A DNA stretch of 59,225 nucleotides from Kiritimatiellia bacterium (GTDB lineage Bacteria; Verrucomicrobiota; Kiritimatiellia; RFP12; UBA1067), in contig JAFPUH010000037.1 in NCBI GenBank assembly GCA_017395505.1, forward strand, positions 1 through 59,225, in the 5' to 3' direction. Positions 10,830 to 19,552 of the stretch are shown here, piece by piece; within the stretch, counting starts at the first letter, position 1, and each line of letters begins with the position of its first letter. The notes under the pieces were generated by a model. That model did no database searches and was not told the origin of the DNA. It saw nothing but the letters and a program-made list of their open reading frames with translations. Made by a program: the position numbers and the translations under genes.

Positions 10830-12731
10830 GTGAAACGATTTGCGATACTGATGATTGCGGCTTTGGCGCTGTGCGGCGCAGATGGCGCAGAGATTCCGTG
10901 GAAGCTCCCGACATACACGCTAGTCGCCAGAGATATGGACCTTCGTGTGGCCTTCGACACGTTTGCCGTGGCGCAAGGGTTGTCCGTCGTGATGTCCGAC
11001 TCGGTTTCGGGCGTCTTCTCGGGCGACTTCAGGGATGTTCCGCCGGCTGAATTCCTCGACAAGATTGCGATTACCCACAATCTCATTTGGTACTACGACG
11101 GTGCCGCCCTCTACATCTACGGGTCGGGGGAGATTGCCACAATCCTGCTTGATCTGAGGTATATGAAGGCTGGCGAAGTGCGCAGCATGCTGGCTGAGCT
11201 TGGCGTCGAGGATTCGCGCTTCCCGCTGAAGACGACGTCCAACGATGAGCTAATGATGGTATCTGGTCCGCCACGCTACGTTTCGCTCGTGGCCGAGACG
11301 GTGGCGAAGGCCGACAAGCTGCGCGAGATGCGCACATTCAACGAGGTGGAGATTCGCTTGTTCCCGCTGATGAACACTTGGGCTGACGATGTGACATTCA
11401 GCATCTCCACGACAGAGTCTTCAGTGTCGATTAGAGGCGTGGCGCATCTTCTGGAGGAGTTGATGGATGCAGGCAGCTCAAGAGTTCGCGAAAGTGTTGG
11501 AACAAACTATGTCGGCGAAGCGAAGAGTCAGCTTGAAGAGATGTCGGGGGCGGCATTCCGTCCTATGATCAAGCCTGAGAACAGGCTCAATGCCGTTCTT
11601 GTGCGCGATGTGAAGTCTCGTCTTCCGATGTATGGGGAGCTTATCCGTCAGCTCGACGTTCCGCAAAAGCTGGTGGAGGTCGATGTTACCGTAGTCGAGT
11701 TGTCAAAGAACGATGCTATGGATTGGCAGCTCTCGCTGAAGGTCGAGGGAACCAAAAACAAGACGACTGGCGCAGCGGGACAAAATGCTGCGAACCTGGT
11801 GCAGCCGGCCAATCTTGGCGGTCAGGGTCTTGCCGGAGCGCTTACGTATCTTGGCAACGACGCTACCGTTTCCGCCTCGCTCTCGGCGCTCAAGTCGAAA
11901 GGGAAGGCGAGGTCGATTTCGCGCACGTCTCTAATAACTATGAACAATCTAGCAGCGCAGATGACCGATATGCAGAGCTACCACGCGAAGGTCGTCGGCA
12001 CCGAGGTTGCTTCTCTTGAGGAGGTTACTGCCGGCACAAAGCTCCAAATTAAGCCGCGGATAGTTCAGTCGCCTTCCACAAATGTCGCGAATCAGGTTTG
12101 GTTGACGCTTGAACTGGATGATGGCGGCTTCGAGACATTGTCTGTCGACTCCATGCCGATGACGAGATCCTCCACGTTGCTCACACAGACTGCGGTGTTC
12201 GAGAACGAATCCATAATGCTTGCCGGATATCTTCGCGATATCGAGGAAGAGGCCGGCTGGGGCATACCGTATCTGCGCGACATTCCGTTTATCGGTTGGC
12301 TTTTCGGCGGCGCCTATACCCACAAGGAGACGGTGCAGCGTATGTTCATATTGACGCCGCGAATCGTAGATCTGGATGCGGAGATGCTTGCTCGTCTGCA
12401 GTCCACAAGACTGCGTGACATTACCGAGGTCGAGAAGATCCAGGACGAGGCGGATGATTCCGATCTTGAGCGTCGTCAGCGTGACCTTGAGAGGAAGGAG
12501 GCCAGCAGTCGCCGTCACAACAGCGCCCAGATTCGCTACAACCATCGCAAGGCGGAGGTCGAGCACAATCAGGAGATGCGCAAGATTGATCGCGAGCAGG
12601 CGGATGCCGCGCTGAAGGACGAAAAGCGTGAGTGGAGGCAGGAGGAACGCGAGGCACGCGAACAGCTGAAGGCCGAGCGCGAGGCCAAGAAGGAAGCGTC
12701 CGAGACCAAGACGGAGGAAGCGTCAGAGTGA
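10830..12731 (+). CDS. sctC: T3SS outer-membrane secretin SctC
   Basis: 633 residues from a GTG start (10830). It forms the outer-membrane ring of the injectisome. A signal peptide covers residues 1-20 (ends DGA). The N0/N1-type periplasmic part runs from about 25 to 200 (strand YTLVARDMDLRVAFDTFA). The secretin core starts near residue 277 (LVEVDVTVVELSKND) and includes the conserved turn GIPYLRDIPFIGWLF near 477 and RMFILTPRIV shortly after. From about residue 533 to the end there is a long charged coiled-coil tail rich in R, E and K, which usual secretins lack; in other systems the C-terminal tail recruits the pilotin. The stop overlaps the next gene's GTG (GTGA). Confidence 0.93.
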   Translation: MKRFAILMIAALALCGADGAEIPWKLPTYTLVARDMDLRVAFDTFAVAQGLSVVMSDSVSGVFSGDFRDVPPAEFLDKIAITHNLIWYYDGAALYIYGSGEIATILLDLRYMKAGEVRSMLAELGVEDSRFPLKTTSNDELMMVSGPPRYVSLVAETVAKADKLREMRTFNEVEIRLFPLMNTWADDVTFSISTTESSVSIRGVAHLLEELMDAGSSRVRESVGTNYVGEAKSQLEEMSGAAFRPMIKPENRLNAVLVRDVKSRLPMYGELIRQLDVPQKLVEVDVTVVELSKNDAMDWQLSLKVEGTKNKTTGAAGQNAANLVQPANLGGQGLAGALTYLGNDATVSASLSALKSKGKARSISRTSLITMNNLAAQMTDMQSYHAKVVGTEVASLEEVTAGTKLQIKPRIVQSPSTNVANQVWLTLELDDGGFETLSVDSMPMTRSSTLLTQTAVFENESIMLAGYLRDIEEEAGWGIPYLRDIPFIGWLFGGAYTHKETVQRMFILTPRIVDLDAEMLARLQSTRLRDITEVEKIQDEADDSDLERRQRDLERKEASSRRHNSAQIRYNHRKAEVEHNQEMRKIDREQADAALKDEKREWRQEEREAREQLKAEREAKKEASETKTEEASE

Positions 12732-13333
12732 AGGTTGAGAGCGGATTTGTCGAAGTGGACGCGGGTTCGTGGCTGGTCAGCCGCGGACAGCCTGCGGCTT
12801 TCTTCGGCAAGGCCGTTCGCAGACGCAGGAAGGGTTGGCTTGTTCGCGACAGGGGCTGCCTTGAACTTGTCGAGACGTCAGGGTCCGCAAGGTGTGCCGA
12901 CAGGACGCGTCCATTCCTGACACACATACCGTGCGCGGCTCCGATTTCGGCCGTGTCGTCAAAGGTGCTTGTCGCTCCATGCGAGGCCCGTACGGGCGCG
13001 CGCAGCGTCAAGCTGATACCCTTGAGCCTCGCCGGTTCAATCGGCGTGACCGATTTTGGCTCGGAGTGGCTTGTGACGGCTACCCGTGGCCGCACGACGA
13101 GGGTTCAGGTGTCTGAAGGCGAAACCTTTTCCGTGAGGCCAGAGTCTGCAGTTGCGTGGTCCGGAGCAGATCCGACAGGCTTCTGCCCGAGGTTGGGTGT
13201 GTTTGACATGATCCTTCCGCGCAGACCGCGCGAGCTATTGCTGACGTTCTACGGTCCGGCTGTCGTGTGGCTCGAGGGAGCCTGCGACGACAAAACTGCA
13301 GTATTGCCGCAAAGGAGGCCCTATGGCATTTGA
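12728..13333 (+). CDS. AIM24-like (DUF124-type) protein within the T3SS operon
   Basis: About 201 residues if translation starts at the GTG at 12728, which overlaps the sctC stop. The frame is open further upstream inside sctC, but the overlap start fits the operon style. The C-terminal part has the AIM24-type pattern: a strand then SVRPESAVAWSG, and a final strand LLTFYGPAVVWLEG. AIM24 proteins are double beta-barrel-like proteins of unclear role; they are not standard T3SS parts. The gene sits between sctC and sctW, with an 11-bp overlap into sctW, so it is co-translated with them. The family call is from motif memory only. Confidence 0.5.
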   Translation: MKVESGFVEVDAGSWLVSRGQPAAFFGKAVRRRRKGWLVRDRGCLELVETSGSARCADRTRPFLTHIPCAAPISAVSSKVLVAPCEARTGARSVKLIPLSLAGSIGVTDFGSEWLVTATRGRTTRVQVSEGETFSVRPESAVAWSGADPTGFCPRLGVFDMILPRRPRELLLTFYGPAVVWLEGACDDKTAVLPQRRPYGI

Positions 13334-14501
13334 TGCGGCCCAGATATTGCGGCAGACATACGCCGCCGGAGCCGAGGCGGCGCAACTTCGCGAGATGGCC
13401 GAGCCGCAGAAGGCTGCTCCCGCCCAGGTACAGCGCGGCGAGCTGATGGGAACCTCGTTCGTGGTGGAGAGTGATCCTTTGTCGGAGTTGATGGATTCGA
13501 TGGAGGAGCTTTCCTTCCAGTTCGAGGAGAAGGCATCGAAGCGTGTAGCCGATCGCAAGCTTGGCGAGATGCAGGGACCGCGGAGTGCTCTCCTAAAGGC
13601 CATAGAAACATGGATGTCGATGCTGCCCGATATGCCGAGTCGAGAGTTCCTGACAAAACTGCTCAGGAACATGCGCAATTCGGCGGCGACCGGCAACACG
13701 ATGGATGCGCAAACGCTTTTGAAGGAACTCGGAAGAGGCTCCACAGATCCGTCGCACCAGTTCGCAATGCTCGATATACTCGAGCAGGCTTTAGGTGATG
13801 ACGAAGGCGATTTGCGCGAGCTTGTTCGCCATGCGAAGGCTCAGCTTTCCCAGGCGAAGGGTGCTGAAATCAGGGCCGGCATCAACCTTGCCGAAGAGAT
13901 CAACGCCCGCGCGACGACACCTGAGGAGATGCAGGGCCTTCGCGACATGTATCGTGGAGAGGTGATAGGCTTCACCAAGCCCCAGGACTGCTTCAGGTCG
14001 CTTCTCGCATCGCGTGGTGCCGATGGATTGAAGTCTGCCATCGAATTTCTGATAGCTGGTTGCGGCATCGACCTGAAGTCGTCTGCGCCGTCCATGGACA
14101 ACGCGGCGCTTGGAAGGATATTGACCGATCTCGGCTGCGTGCAAGTTCTGCAGACCGTGATGGAGGCCCTTGAGAAGCTCGGCTTTAGGATGGGGCGTGA
14201 ATTCGGCGAGAAATGCCTTTTGAACGGTGAGCAGATGACCGGCCGTGTGATGGATTTCACGGAACAAGCGTTCGTCACGTCAACTGGCATTGGTGAATTC
14301 ATAGGCGAGTGCGGCATCAAGAAGCTTCTTGCCAGGATGGATTTCGCGCGCGAGCTTACTGAGCTCTTTAGGAAGCTTTCGCCTAGGCTTTTCGCCAGAG
14401 AAGGCGATAGGCAGCGTCTACTGGACGCCACTCAGGAGCATCTTGACGGCATAATCACCGAAGAGAACGAGGCTGAAGAAGAGGAAGGGAGTGCTGCATG
14501 A
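13323..14501 (+). CDS. sctW: T3SS gatekeeper SctW (YopN/CopN/MxiC family)
   Basis: 392 residues, cytosolic and mostly helical. SctW plugs the export gate until host contact and sets the order of translocator and effector export. The N-terminus is Ala/Gln-rich, as expected for a secretion signal. It is followed by an HrpJ-type helical domain (about residues 45-210, motif SDPLSELMDSMEELSFQFEEK) and a TyeA-like C-terminal domain (about 270-385), apparently fused as in MxiC/CopN rather than a separate TyeA. Next genes are a SycN-like chaperone, sctX and sctV, the same order as yopN-tyeA-sycN-yscX-yscY-yscV in Yersinia. That synteny supports the assignment. Confidence 0.85.
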   Translation: MAFDAAQILRQTYAAGAEAAQLREMAEPQKAAPAQVQRGELMGTSFVVESDPLSELMDSMEELSFQFEEKASKRVADRKLGEMQGPRSALLKAIETWMSMLPDMPSREFLTKLLRNMRNSAATGNTMDAQTLLKELGRGSTDPSHQFAMLDILEQALGDDEGDLRELVRHAKAQLSQAKGAEIRAGINLAEEINARATTPEEMQGLRDMYRGEVIGFTKPQDCFRSLLASRGADGLKSAIEFLIAGCGIDLKSSAPSMDNAALGRILTDLGCVQVLQTVMEALEKLGFRMGREFGEKCLLNGEQMTGRVMDFTEQAFVTSTGIGEFIGECGIKKLLARMDFARELTELFRKLSPRLFAREGDRQRLLDATQEHLDGIITEENEAEEEEGSAA

Positions 14502-14881
14502 CTGCGCCGACGTGGATGAATGCGGTTGTCTCTGACTTTGGCCGTGCGGCCGGAGCGAACGGTTTCACCCTCGGGCCGTCTGGTTCGGCGGCACTCAAGT
14601 TTGCCAACGGCTCCGCTCTCAGGTTCGAATATACTGGTGATGAGCTTGTGATAGCCATGACATTCCGCCCCGCGTTGCAGATATCCATTGTCAGGCGTCT
14701 CCTATCGCTTGCCAACCCACGGGCTTCAAGTGGCGTTAGGATAAGGTCTGGCATTATGCCGAAGACGGGTGCCGCCGTCGTTGCCGTAAGGCTGCCTGAG
14801 CGCGATGTAACCCTGCCTACGGTGAATTCGATGTTTGCGCTGCTCTGGCGGGCCGCAGAGGAGATTGGAGGTGTCTCGTGA
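14498..14881 (+). CDS. SycN-like chaperone of the gatekeeper
   Basis: 127 residues, overlapping sctW by 4 nt (ATGA). Its layout follows Yersinia SycN: an N-terminal helix (WMNAVVSDFGRAAG), a strand with ALRFEYTGDELVIAM, and a late motif RDVTLPTVNSMFALLWRAAEE comparable to the SycN C-terminus. In Yersinia, SycN pairs with YscB to chaperone YopN; no obvious YscB is present here, so it may act alone or with the chaperone at 10397. Identification combines weak similarity and strong synteny. Confidence 0.65.
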   Translation: MTAPTWMNAVVSDFGRAAGANGFTLGPSGSAALKFANGSALRFEYTGDELVIAMTFRPALQISIVRRLLSLANPRASSGVRIRSGIMPKTGAAVVAVRLPERDVTLPTVNSMFALLWRAAEEIGGVS

Positions 14882-15264
14882 GCCTTGGAGTTTCTAGAAC
14901 AACCGAGCCGTTGAGGTTTGATGTAGGCATCGGCAGTGCAGGCTACGCCGATGTGATCGATTCGCCTGTCGTCGGGCAGCCGCAGAAGTCGCTCTTGCCC
15001 GGCGCAACCACGGTGTCGCAGGCGATTGACGAGATATTTCCCACGGATCGCAGCGTCGGCGGCGAGATAATGCGTGCCCTGGTCGCAGAGAACCCTGCGA
15101 CGCTCAGAACCCCAGGCGGATTCAACAGTATGGCGCGTCAGACGCTTGACAGCCTTCTTGAGCGTGGTTCGTCCGCATTCGACAGGGCTGCGCATGAGAT
15201 TGAGAACCTGCTCGCAGACCAGGATTTGTTCGAGCACTACAGACTTTCGTTGTTGGAGACGTGA
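14878..15264 (+). CDS. sctX: T3SS early substrate SctX (YscX-like)
   Basis: 128 residues, overlapping its neighbour upstream by 4 nt and sctV by 1 nt. The C-terminal half has the YscX outline: acidic IDEIFPT segment, a Gly-Gly turn (TPGGFNSM), then an amphipathic helix and a final ENLLADQDLFEHYRLSLL helix. YscX is an early substrate needed for Ysc injectisome assembly; it binds YscY and contacts SctV. A YscY-like gene is present at 20540. Position directly before sctV matches Yersinia except that sctY has moved. SctX/SctY are restricted to the Ysc-type subset of T3SS, so this places the system in that lineage. Confidence 0.65.
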   Translation: MSLGVSRTTEPLRFDVGIGSAGYADVIDSPVVGQPQKSLLPGATTVSQAIDEIFPTDRSVGGEIMRALVAENPATLRTPGGFNSMARQTLDSLLERGSSAFDRAAHEIENLLADQDLFEHYRLSLLET

Positions 15265-17354
15265 TGCTAGGCAAACTGACAAATTTCGCAAATGTTTTCA
15301 GCAAGTTTGGCGACCTCGTCCTCGCCGTGCTGGTCGTATGCATCATCGGCCTGTTGATCATTCCTCTTCCGACACCCGTTGTTGACTTGCTGATCGCAAT
15401 CAACATAATGATTTCGACGGTCATGCTCATGCTCTCGCTCTATCTGCCGAGGGCGCTGGCGTTTTCGACGTTCCCGTCGATGCTGCTCTTTACGACGCTG
15501 TTCCGTCTGGCGTTGAACGTAACCACTACGCGACTGATCCTTCTCAAGGCTGACGCCGGCGAGATTATCTATACGTTCGGCAACTTCGTTGTCGGAGGCA
15601 ACTTCGTTGTCGGCGCGGTGATCTTCCTCATCATCACGATCGTGCAGTTCGTCGTGATCGCCAAAGGTTCCGAGCGTGTCTCCGAGGTCGCGGCCCGATT
15701 CACTTTGGACGCCATGCCCGGCAAGCAGATGTCTATCGACGCCGACATGCGTGCAGGTGCGATCGATCAGGATACCGCCCGCGCACGCCGCAACGAGTTG
15801 GCCAAGGAAAGCCAGCTCTACGGCGCTATGGACGGTGCCATGAAGTTCGTCAAGGGCGATTCGATCGCCGGCCTCATAATGACTGCGATCAACATCGTGG
15901 GCGGCATCTGCGTAGGCGTACTGATGAACGGCAAGGATGTCGGCTGGGCTGTCACTAAATACGGCATATTGACTATCGGTGACGGACTCGTCTCGCAGAT
16001 ACCTGCGCTGCTCGTCTCGATCACGGCAGGTGTCATCGTCACGCGCGTCGGAGACATCGACAACAAGCCTCTCGGGCAGGACATCATCAACCAGTTCTTC
16101 GCACAGCCAAAGGCGATACTTCTCGGTTCGGTTATGCTTACCGCCATTGGCCTCATACCTGGCTTCCCGAAGGTTCAGATTTTCGGACTTGCCTTCTTCG
16201 TCGCGGCCGTTGGTTACAGCCTGATGCTCAAGGCGAAGATAGCCGCCGCCAAGGCCGCCAAGGGAGAGGATCCGCTCGCTGCTGCCGCACCTTCAGAGGG
16301 AACTGTGCCCAAGCCGAAGAAGAAAGCAGGCGACGACTTCTCGATGGTCACTCCGCTTACGGTCGACATCGACGCCGACATACGCGGTGCGTTGACCTAC
16401 GACGTGCTCAACGAGCAGATCATGTCCGTAAGAAGGGCGCTCTACCATGATCTTGGCGTGCCATTCCCAGGCATCAACCTTTCGCTCAACCCAGCTTTGA
16501 AGGACGGCAAGTACAGACTGCTCGTCAACGAAGTGCCTGTTTCGGAAGGTGCGCTGCGCAAGGGCTTTGTCTTTGCTCTCGAAGAGCCGGAGAACCTCTC
16601 GGCGACAGGCGTCTCGTTCGAGACCGGCAAGCCGTTCCTTTCGGGCTACGAGACATGCTGGGTCAAGGAGGAGGAAAAGGCTCGCTTGGACGAGTGCGGC
16701 ATAAGGTCGCTCGATCTTGGAGGAGTGCTTACGTTCCACCTTTCCGGCGTCTTGCGCAGGTACGCACATGAATTCCTTTCGCTTCAGGAGACGAGACTCC
16801 TCTTCGACCATATGGAGAAGGATGCCGGCGAGCTCGTCAAGGAGGTCCAGCGCGTTCTGCCTCTCCAGAAGATCACCGACGTGCTGCAGCGTCTCGTTCA
16901 GGAGGGCATTTCGGTGCGCGACCTCAAGCGCATTACCCAGACGCTCATAGAGTGGGGTCAGAAGGAGAAGGATTCCGTCCTTCTCGTGGAATACGTGCGC
17001 GCCGCCTTGAGCCGCTACATATCCTACAAGTTCTCGGGCGGTCAGAACATAGTCGCCGCCTACCTGCTCGATCCGGCTCTCGAAGAGAAGATCAGAAAGT
17101 CCGTGCGCCAGACGTCGGGTGGCAGCTATTTGGCAATGGATCCCTCAACCGTCAGGGCGATCATTGCCGTTGTGAAGCGCACTATAGGCGACCTCAACAA
17201 GATTCCGCAAAAGCCGGTGATAATTGTTTCCGTTGACATTCGTCGCTATTTCCGCAAGATGATTGAGAAGGAATATTACGAACTGCCTGTCCTTTCATTC
17301 CAGGAATTGAGTGCGGAGATAAACATTCAGCCGTTGGGAAGGATTAAACTGTGA
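15264..17354 (+). CDS. sctV: T3SS export gate SctV (LcrD/FlhA family)
   Basis: 696 residues from the ATG at 15264 (TGATG overlap with sctX; an in-frame GTG at 15261 is possible). It is the large inner-membrane export gate that forms a nonameric ring. Multiple transmembrane helices fill residues 1-330, including the FHIPEP-type region (LFRLALNVTTTRLILL) and the MDGAMKFVKGD loop. A Lys/Ala-rich linker (about 330-350) leads to the cytosolic substrate-docking domain, residues 350-696. Length is typical. The Ala-rich linker contains AAAKAAKGE. Function is very secure from length and motifs. Confidence 0.95.
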   Translation: MLGKLTNFANVFSKFGDLVLAVLVVCIIGLLIIPLPTPVVDLLIAINIMISTVMLMLSLYLPRALAFSTFPSMLLFTTLFRLALNVTTTRLILLKADAGEIIYTFGNFVVGGNFVVGAVIFLIITIVQFVVIAKGSERVSEVAARFTLDAMPGKQMSIDADMRAGAIDQDTARARRNELAKESQLYGAMDGAMKFVKGDSIAGLIMTAINIVGGICVGVLMNGKDVGWAVTKYGILTIGDGLVSQIPALLVSITAGVIVTRVGDIDNKPLGQDIINQFFAQPKAILLGSVMLTAIGLIPGFPKVQIFGLAFFVAAVGYSLMLKAKIAAAKAAKGEDPLAAAAPSEGTVPKPKKKAGDDFSMVTPLTVDIDADIRGALTYDVLNEQIMSVRRALYHDLGVPFPGINLSLNPALKDGKYRLLVNEVPVSEGALRKGFVFALEEPENLSATGVSFETGKPFLSGYETCWVKEEEKARLDECGIRSLDLGGVLTFHLSGVLRRYAHEFLSLQETRLLFDHMEKDAGELVKEVQRVLPLQKITDVLQRLVQEGISVRDLKRITQTLIEWGQKEKDSVLLVEYVRAALSRYISYKFSGGQNIVAAYLLDPALEEKIRKSVRQTSGGSYLAMDPSTVRAIIAVVKRTIGDLNKIPQKPVIIVSVDIRRYFRKMIEKEYYELPVLSFQELSAEINIQPLGRIKL

Positions 17355-18586
17355 GCGTTCTCCTGAAGATAGTGGAAGGTCCTAACAAGGGCGCTGAGGC
17401 GGCGCTTGTTGAAGGCGTTGCAGTCACGCTGGGCAAGAACGACGAATGTGACATCGTGCTGGCTGATGCATCGCTTCCTAACACTCCCGTCAAGATCGAG
17501 ACCACTGCAGAAGGTGTTTCGATAGATGGCGAACTTATTGCGCCATTGCACGTCAAGACACTCGGCGGGACTTCATTTGCTGTCGGCCCTGCGAACGAGC
17601 CTTGGGGCAAGCTCGTATGGCCACAAGCCGAAGTTCCCGAAGAGAAGCCTACCGAGGAATCGCCGGCGCCTGTTGTGTCCGAATCTGAGAATAAGTCAAC
17701 CGAGGAGGAGAAGAAATCGTCGTCGCACGGCTGTCTCATCTGGTTCATAGTGCTTCTCCTGCTTTCGGCGTCCTTTGTCGGCGTCGGCTACTACTTCCGG
17801 GATTGGCTTATGCCGAAGGTCGAGCCTTACCGTCCACAGGCAGCGGCCGCGTGGGAATGGACGAGCAGCCGAGCCAAGGGTGCATACGGCTGGTGCGCAG
17901 AGAAGAGCGTCGCCCTTTACGGCAGGGTTGTCAACCGTAACAAAGAGACGGTCGAGCCGGAGAGGGATCCCGCCGAAGTGATAGCGGAACTTGCACTTGC
18001 TAACGGACTCGACATCGCTGAAGAAGACGGAAAGCTTGCGCTTTCCGGCAATTTGAAGACGAGAGCCGAGCGCCTTGCTGTGACCGCTGAAGCTTATGCC
18101 GCGTTGCCATGCGTCGAATTGAGCCTGTCGGACGACGAGTCGCTCAAGACAGCCGTCGAAGATACACTTGGTCTCATAGGTGCGAACGGCGTTCGTCTAG
18201 TTACCGTTACGAATCGTGTCGCGGTGCTTGAAGGTCGCAGCGCAGATTTCCCGATGATAGTGTCGCGCATCTGTCAGGAGGTGCCGAAGATCTCTACAAT
18301 CGTCGCGCCGATGTCCTCCTCGGCCACTGACGTTGAGTCTGATGCCGCCGGCGACGAAACAAAGCCCCATGCTGTTCAGCAGGTAGCTACTCAGCACAAG
18401 CAGAAGACGGCAATGCCGCAGCTGCCGGTGTGCGGAATCTTGACTGCGCCGTATCCATGCCTCGTTACGAAGAACGGAGCACGTATAATGGAGGGGGCAA
18501 GCATAGGCGAATGGACGGTGCGCAAGATAGGCGCCGACTCTGTTGTTCTTGAAGGTCCGGGAGGGAGGTTCGTGTGGAAGCCATGA
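17351..18586 (+). CDS. sctD: T3SS inner-membrane ring protein SctD
   Basis: 411 residues from GTG 17351 (4-nt overlap with sctV). A cytosolic FHA-like domain covers about residues 1-100 (GPNKGAEAALVEGVAVTLGK). A Glu/Pro-rich linker follows, then one transmembrane helix at about 130-150 (WFIVLLLLSASFVGVGYYF), then periplasmic BON/ring-building domains from about 200. The C-terminal domain begins near 355 (MPQLPVCGILTAPYPCLV) and looks like an added PDZ/HR-type beta domain. SctD forms the outer of the two inner-membrane rings with SctJ and contacts the secretin. Confidence 0.88.
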   Translation: MSVLLKIVEGPNKGAEAALVEGVAVTLGKNDECDIVLADASLPNTPVKIETTAEGVSIDGELIAPLHVKTLGGTSFAVGPANEPWGKLVWPQAEVPEEKPTEESPAPVVSESENKSTEEEKKSSSHGCLIWFIVLLLLSASFVGVGYYFRDWLMPKVEPYRPQAAAAWEWTSSRAKGAYGWCAEKSVALYGRVVNRNKETVEPERDPAEVIAELALANGLDIAEEDGKLALSGNLKTRAERLAVTAEAYAALPCVELSLSDDESLKTAVEDTLGLIGANGVRLVTVTNRVAVLEGRSADFPMIVSRICQEVPKISTIVAPMSSSATDVESDAAGDETKPHAVQQVATQHKQKTAMPQLPVCGILTAPYPCLVTKNGARIMEGASIGEWTVRKIGADSVVLEGPGGRFVWKP

Positions 18587-18810
18587 ACGAGCCGACTAGA
18601 CTTCTGGAGATCGAACGTGAGCTGGCCGGACCTGACAAGGCGTCCGCACTTGCCCGCTACGATGCCGTCCTCTCTGGCTTGGACAGGCGGATAGATGCGG
18701 TGATGAAAGAGGGGTTGCCGCATGACGAATTCGCGAGGGTCGAGGCTTTGCGTGAGGCAAACACCCTTGCAAGAAAGATTTTGCGTTTGACTGCCCGGGT
18801 GGGTGGTTAG
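18583..18810 (+). CDS. YscE/EscE-like needle co-chaperone
   Basis: 75 residues from the ATG at 18583, which overlaps the sctD stop (ATGA). It is a small, fully helical protein (LLEIERELAG, DRRIDAVMKEGL, EALREANTLARKILRLTA). Yersinia YscE is about 66 residues, forms a helical hairpin and pairs with YscG to keep the needle subunit YscF soluble. Here a needle gene and a YscG-like TPR gene follow directly, so the trio YscE-F-G is conserved in order. Sequence alone is too short for certainty. Confidence 0.6.
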   Translation: MNEPTRLLEIERELAGPDKASALARYDAVLSGLDRRIDAVMKEGLPHDEFARVEALREANTLARKILRLTARVGG

Positions 18811-18852
18811 TCGCGGAAAGCGAAGCCGAAAGGTGACGTTCAACAACAAAAC

Positions 18853-18859
18853 AAAGGAG
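18853..18859 (+). promoter_or_regulatory. Strong Shine-Dalgarno of the needle gene
   Basis: AAAGGAG sits 7 nt before the sctF ATG inside a 56-bp A-rich gap. Most other junctions in this operon are overlaps, so the gap plus near-consensus site probably boosts synthesis of the needle subunit, which is needed in more than a hundred copies (established for T3SS needles). Confidence 0.75.
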
Positions 18860-18866
18860 TAAAACA

Positions 18867-19184
18867 ATGGGTCTAGGAGTATCAGGAGCATCGGGACTTC
18901 CCACAATCACGAATGCGACGGAAGAGAGGTACAAACTTTCGAGCGGTGCGCCTAACAGCATCCACACTGATGCCGTATACAATGCACTCATCAACGCCGT
19001 CGGCATCATGGAGGATCGTCTCGCCGAGTCTCTGAAGAACTATCAGGAGCACCCTGATGTGCAGGCTAACCTCCAGCAGCTTCAGTATGATCTGCAGCAG
19101 TGGAATCTCGCCCTCACCACGATGACGAACATCAACAAGAACATGGGCGATGCGCTCAGCTCCATCGCTTCCAACTTCCGTTGA
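18867..19184 (+). CDS. sctF: T3SS needle subunit SctF
   Basis: 105 residues, a little longer than the usual 80-88. The C-terminal half is the needle hairpin: helix DAVYNALINAVGIMEDRLAE, a turn with NYQEHPDVQANL (the P-(S/D)-x-P-like turn of YscF/PrgI), and helix LQQWNLALTTMTNINKNMGD ending SSIASNFR. The N-terminal 35 residues are Gly/Ser/Thr-rich and longer than in YscF. It is preceded by the best ribosome binding site in the operon and followed by the YscG-like gene. Confidence 0.85.
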   Translation: MGLGVSGASGLPTITNATEERYKLSSGAPNSIHTDAVYNALINAVGIMEDRLAESLKNYQEHPDVQANLQQLQYDLQQWNLALTTMTNINKNMGDALSSIASNFR

Positions 19185-19552
19185 TCTTTGATCTGACTAG
19201 TGAAGAAGCGCGTTTGTTGCTGAACGTCGCTCTGATGGCGACCGGGCAGAACCGCTTTCAATCGTCCGCGAAGATACTTGCGGCGTTGGAGCGGTTCCGC
19301 CCTGGGGAGGCGTCCGTCGCTGTGGCGAACGCCGTCCTCCTCATCAGTATGCTCGACTTCAAGGGTGCCGTCGCATACATCGACGACTATGCCCTGCCGC
19401 GGTTCCCCGATTCGGCCATGCTTAAGGCTTTCAAGGGAATGGCGCTCATTAGGATGAATAGAAACGAAGAGGCGAGAATTCCTCTGGAGGAGGCTGCGTC
19501 CGATGAAAAGGATGCCGCTGCCGTCCAGTTGGCAAAGGATTTGCTGCGATGA
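19181..19552 (+). CDS. sctG: YscG-like TPR needle chaperone (SctG)
   Basis: About 123 residues if it starts at the TTG at 19181, which overlaps the sctF stop; the frame extends upstream inside sctF but only this start fits the operon. Contains TPR-like helices (ARLLLNVALMATGQNRFQSSAKIL, SVAVANAVLLISMLDFKGAV, SAMLKAFKGMALIRMNRNEEA, quoted in parts). YscG is a TPR chaperone that clamps the needle subunit with YscE. Ends with a 4-nt overlap with sctI. The start codon is inferred; the family by helix pattern and order. Confidence 0.7.
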   Translation: MIFDLTSEEARLLLNVALMATGQNRFQSSAKILAALERFRPGEASVAVANAVLLISMLDFKGAVAYIDDYALPRFPDSAMLKAFKGMALIRMNRNEEARIPLEEAASDEKDAAAVQLAKDLLR

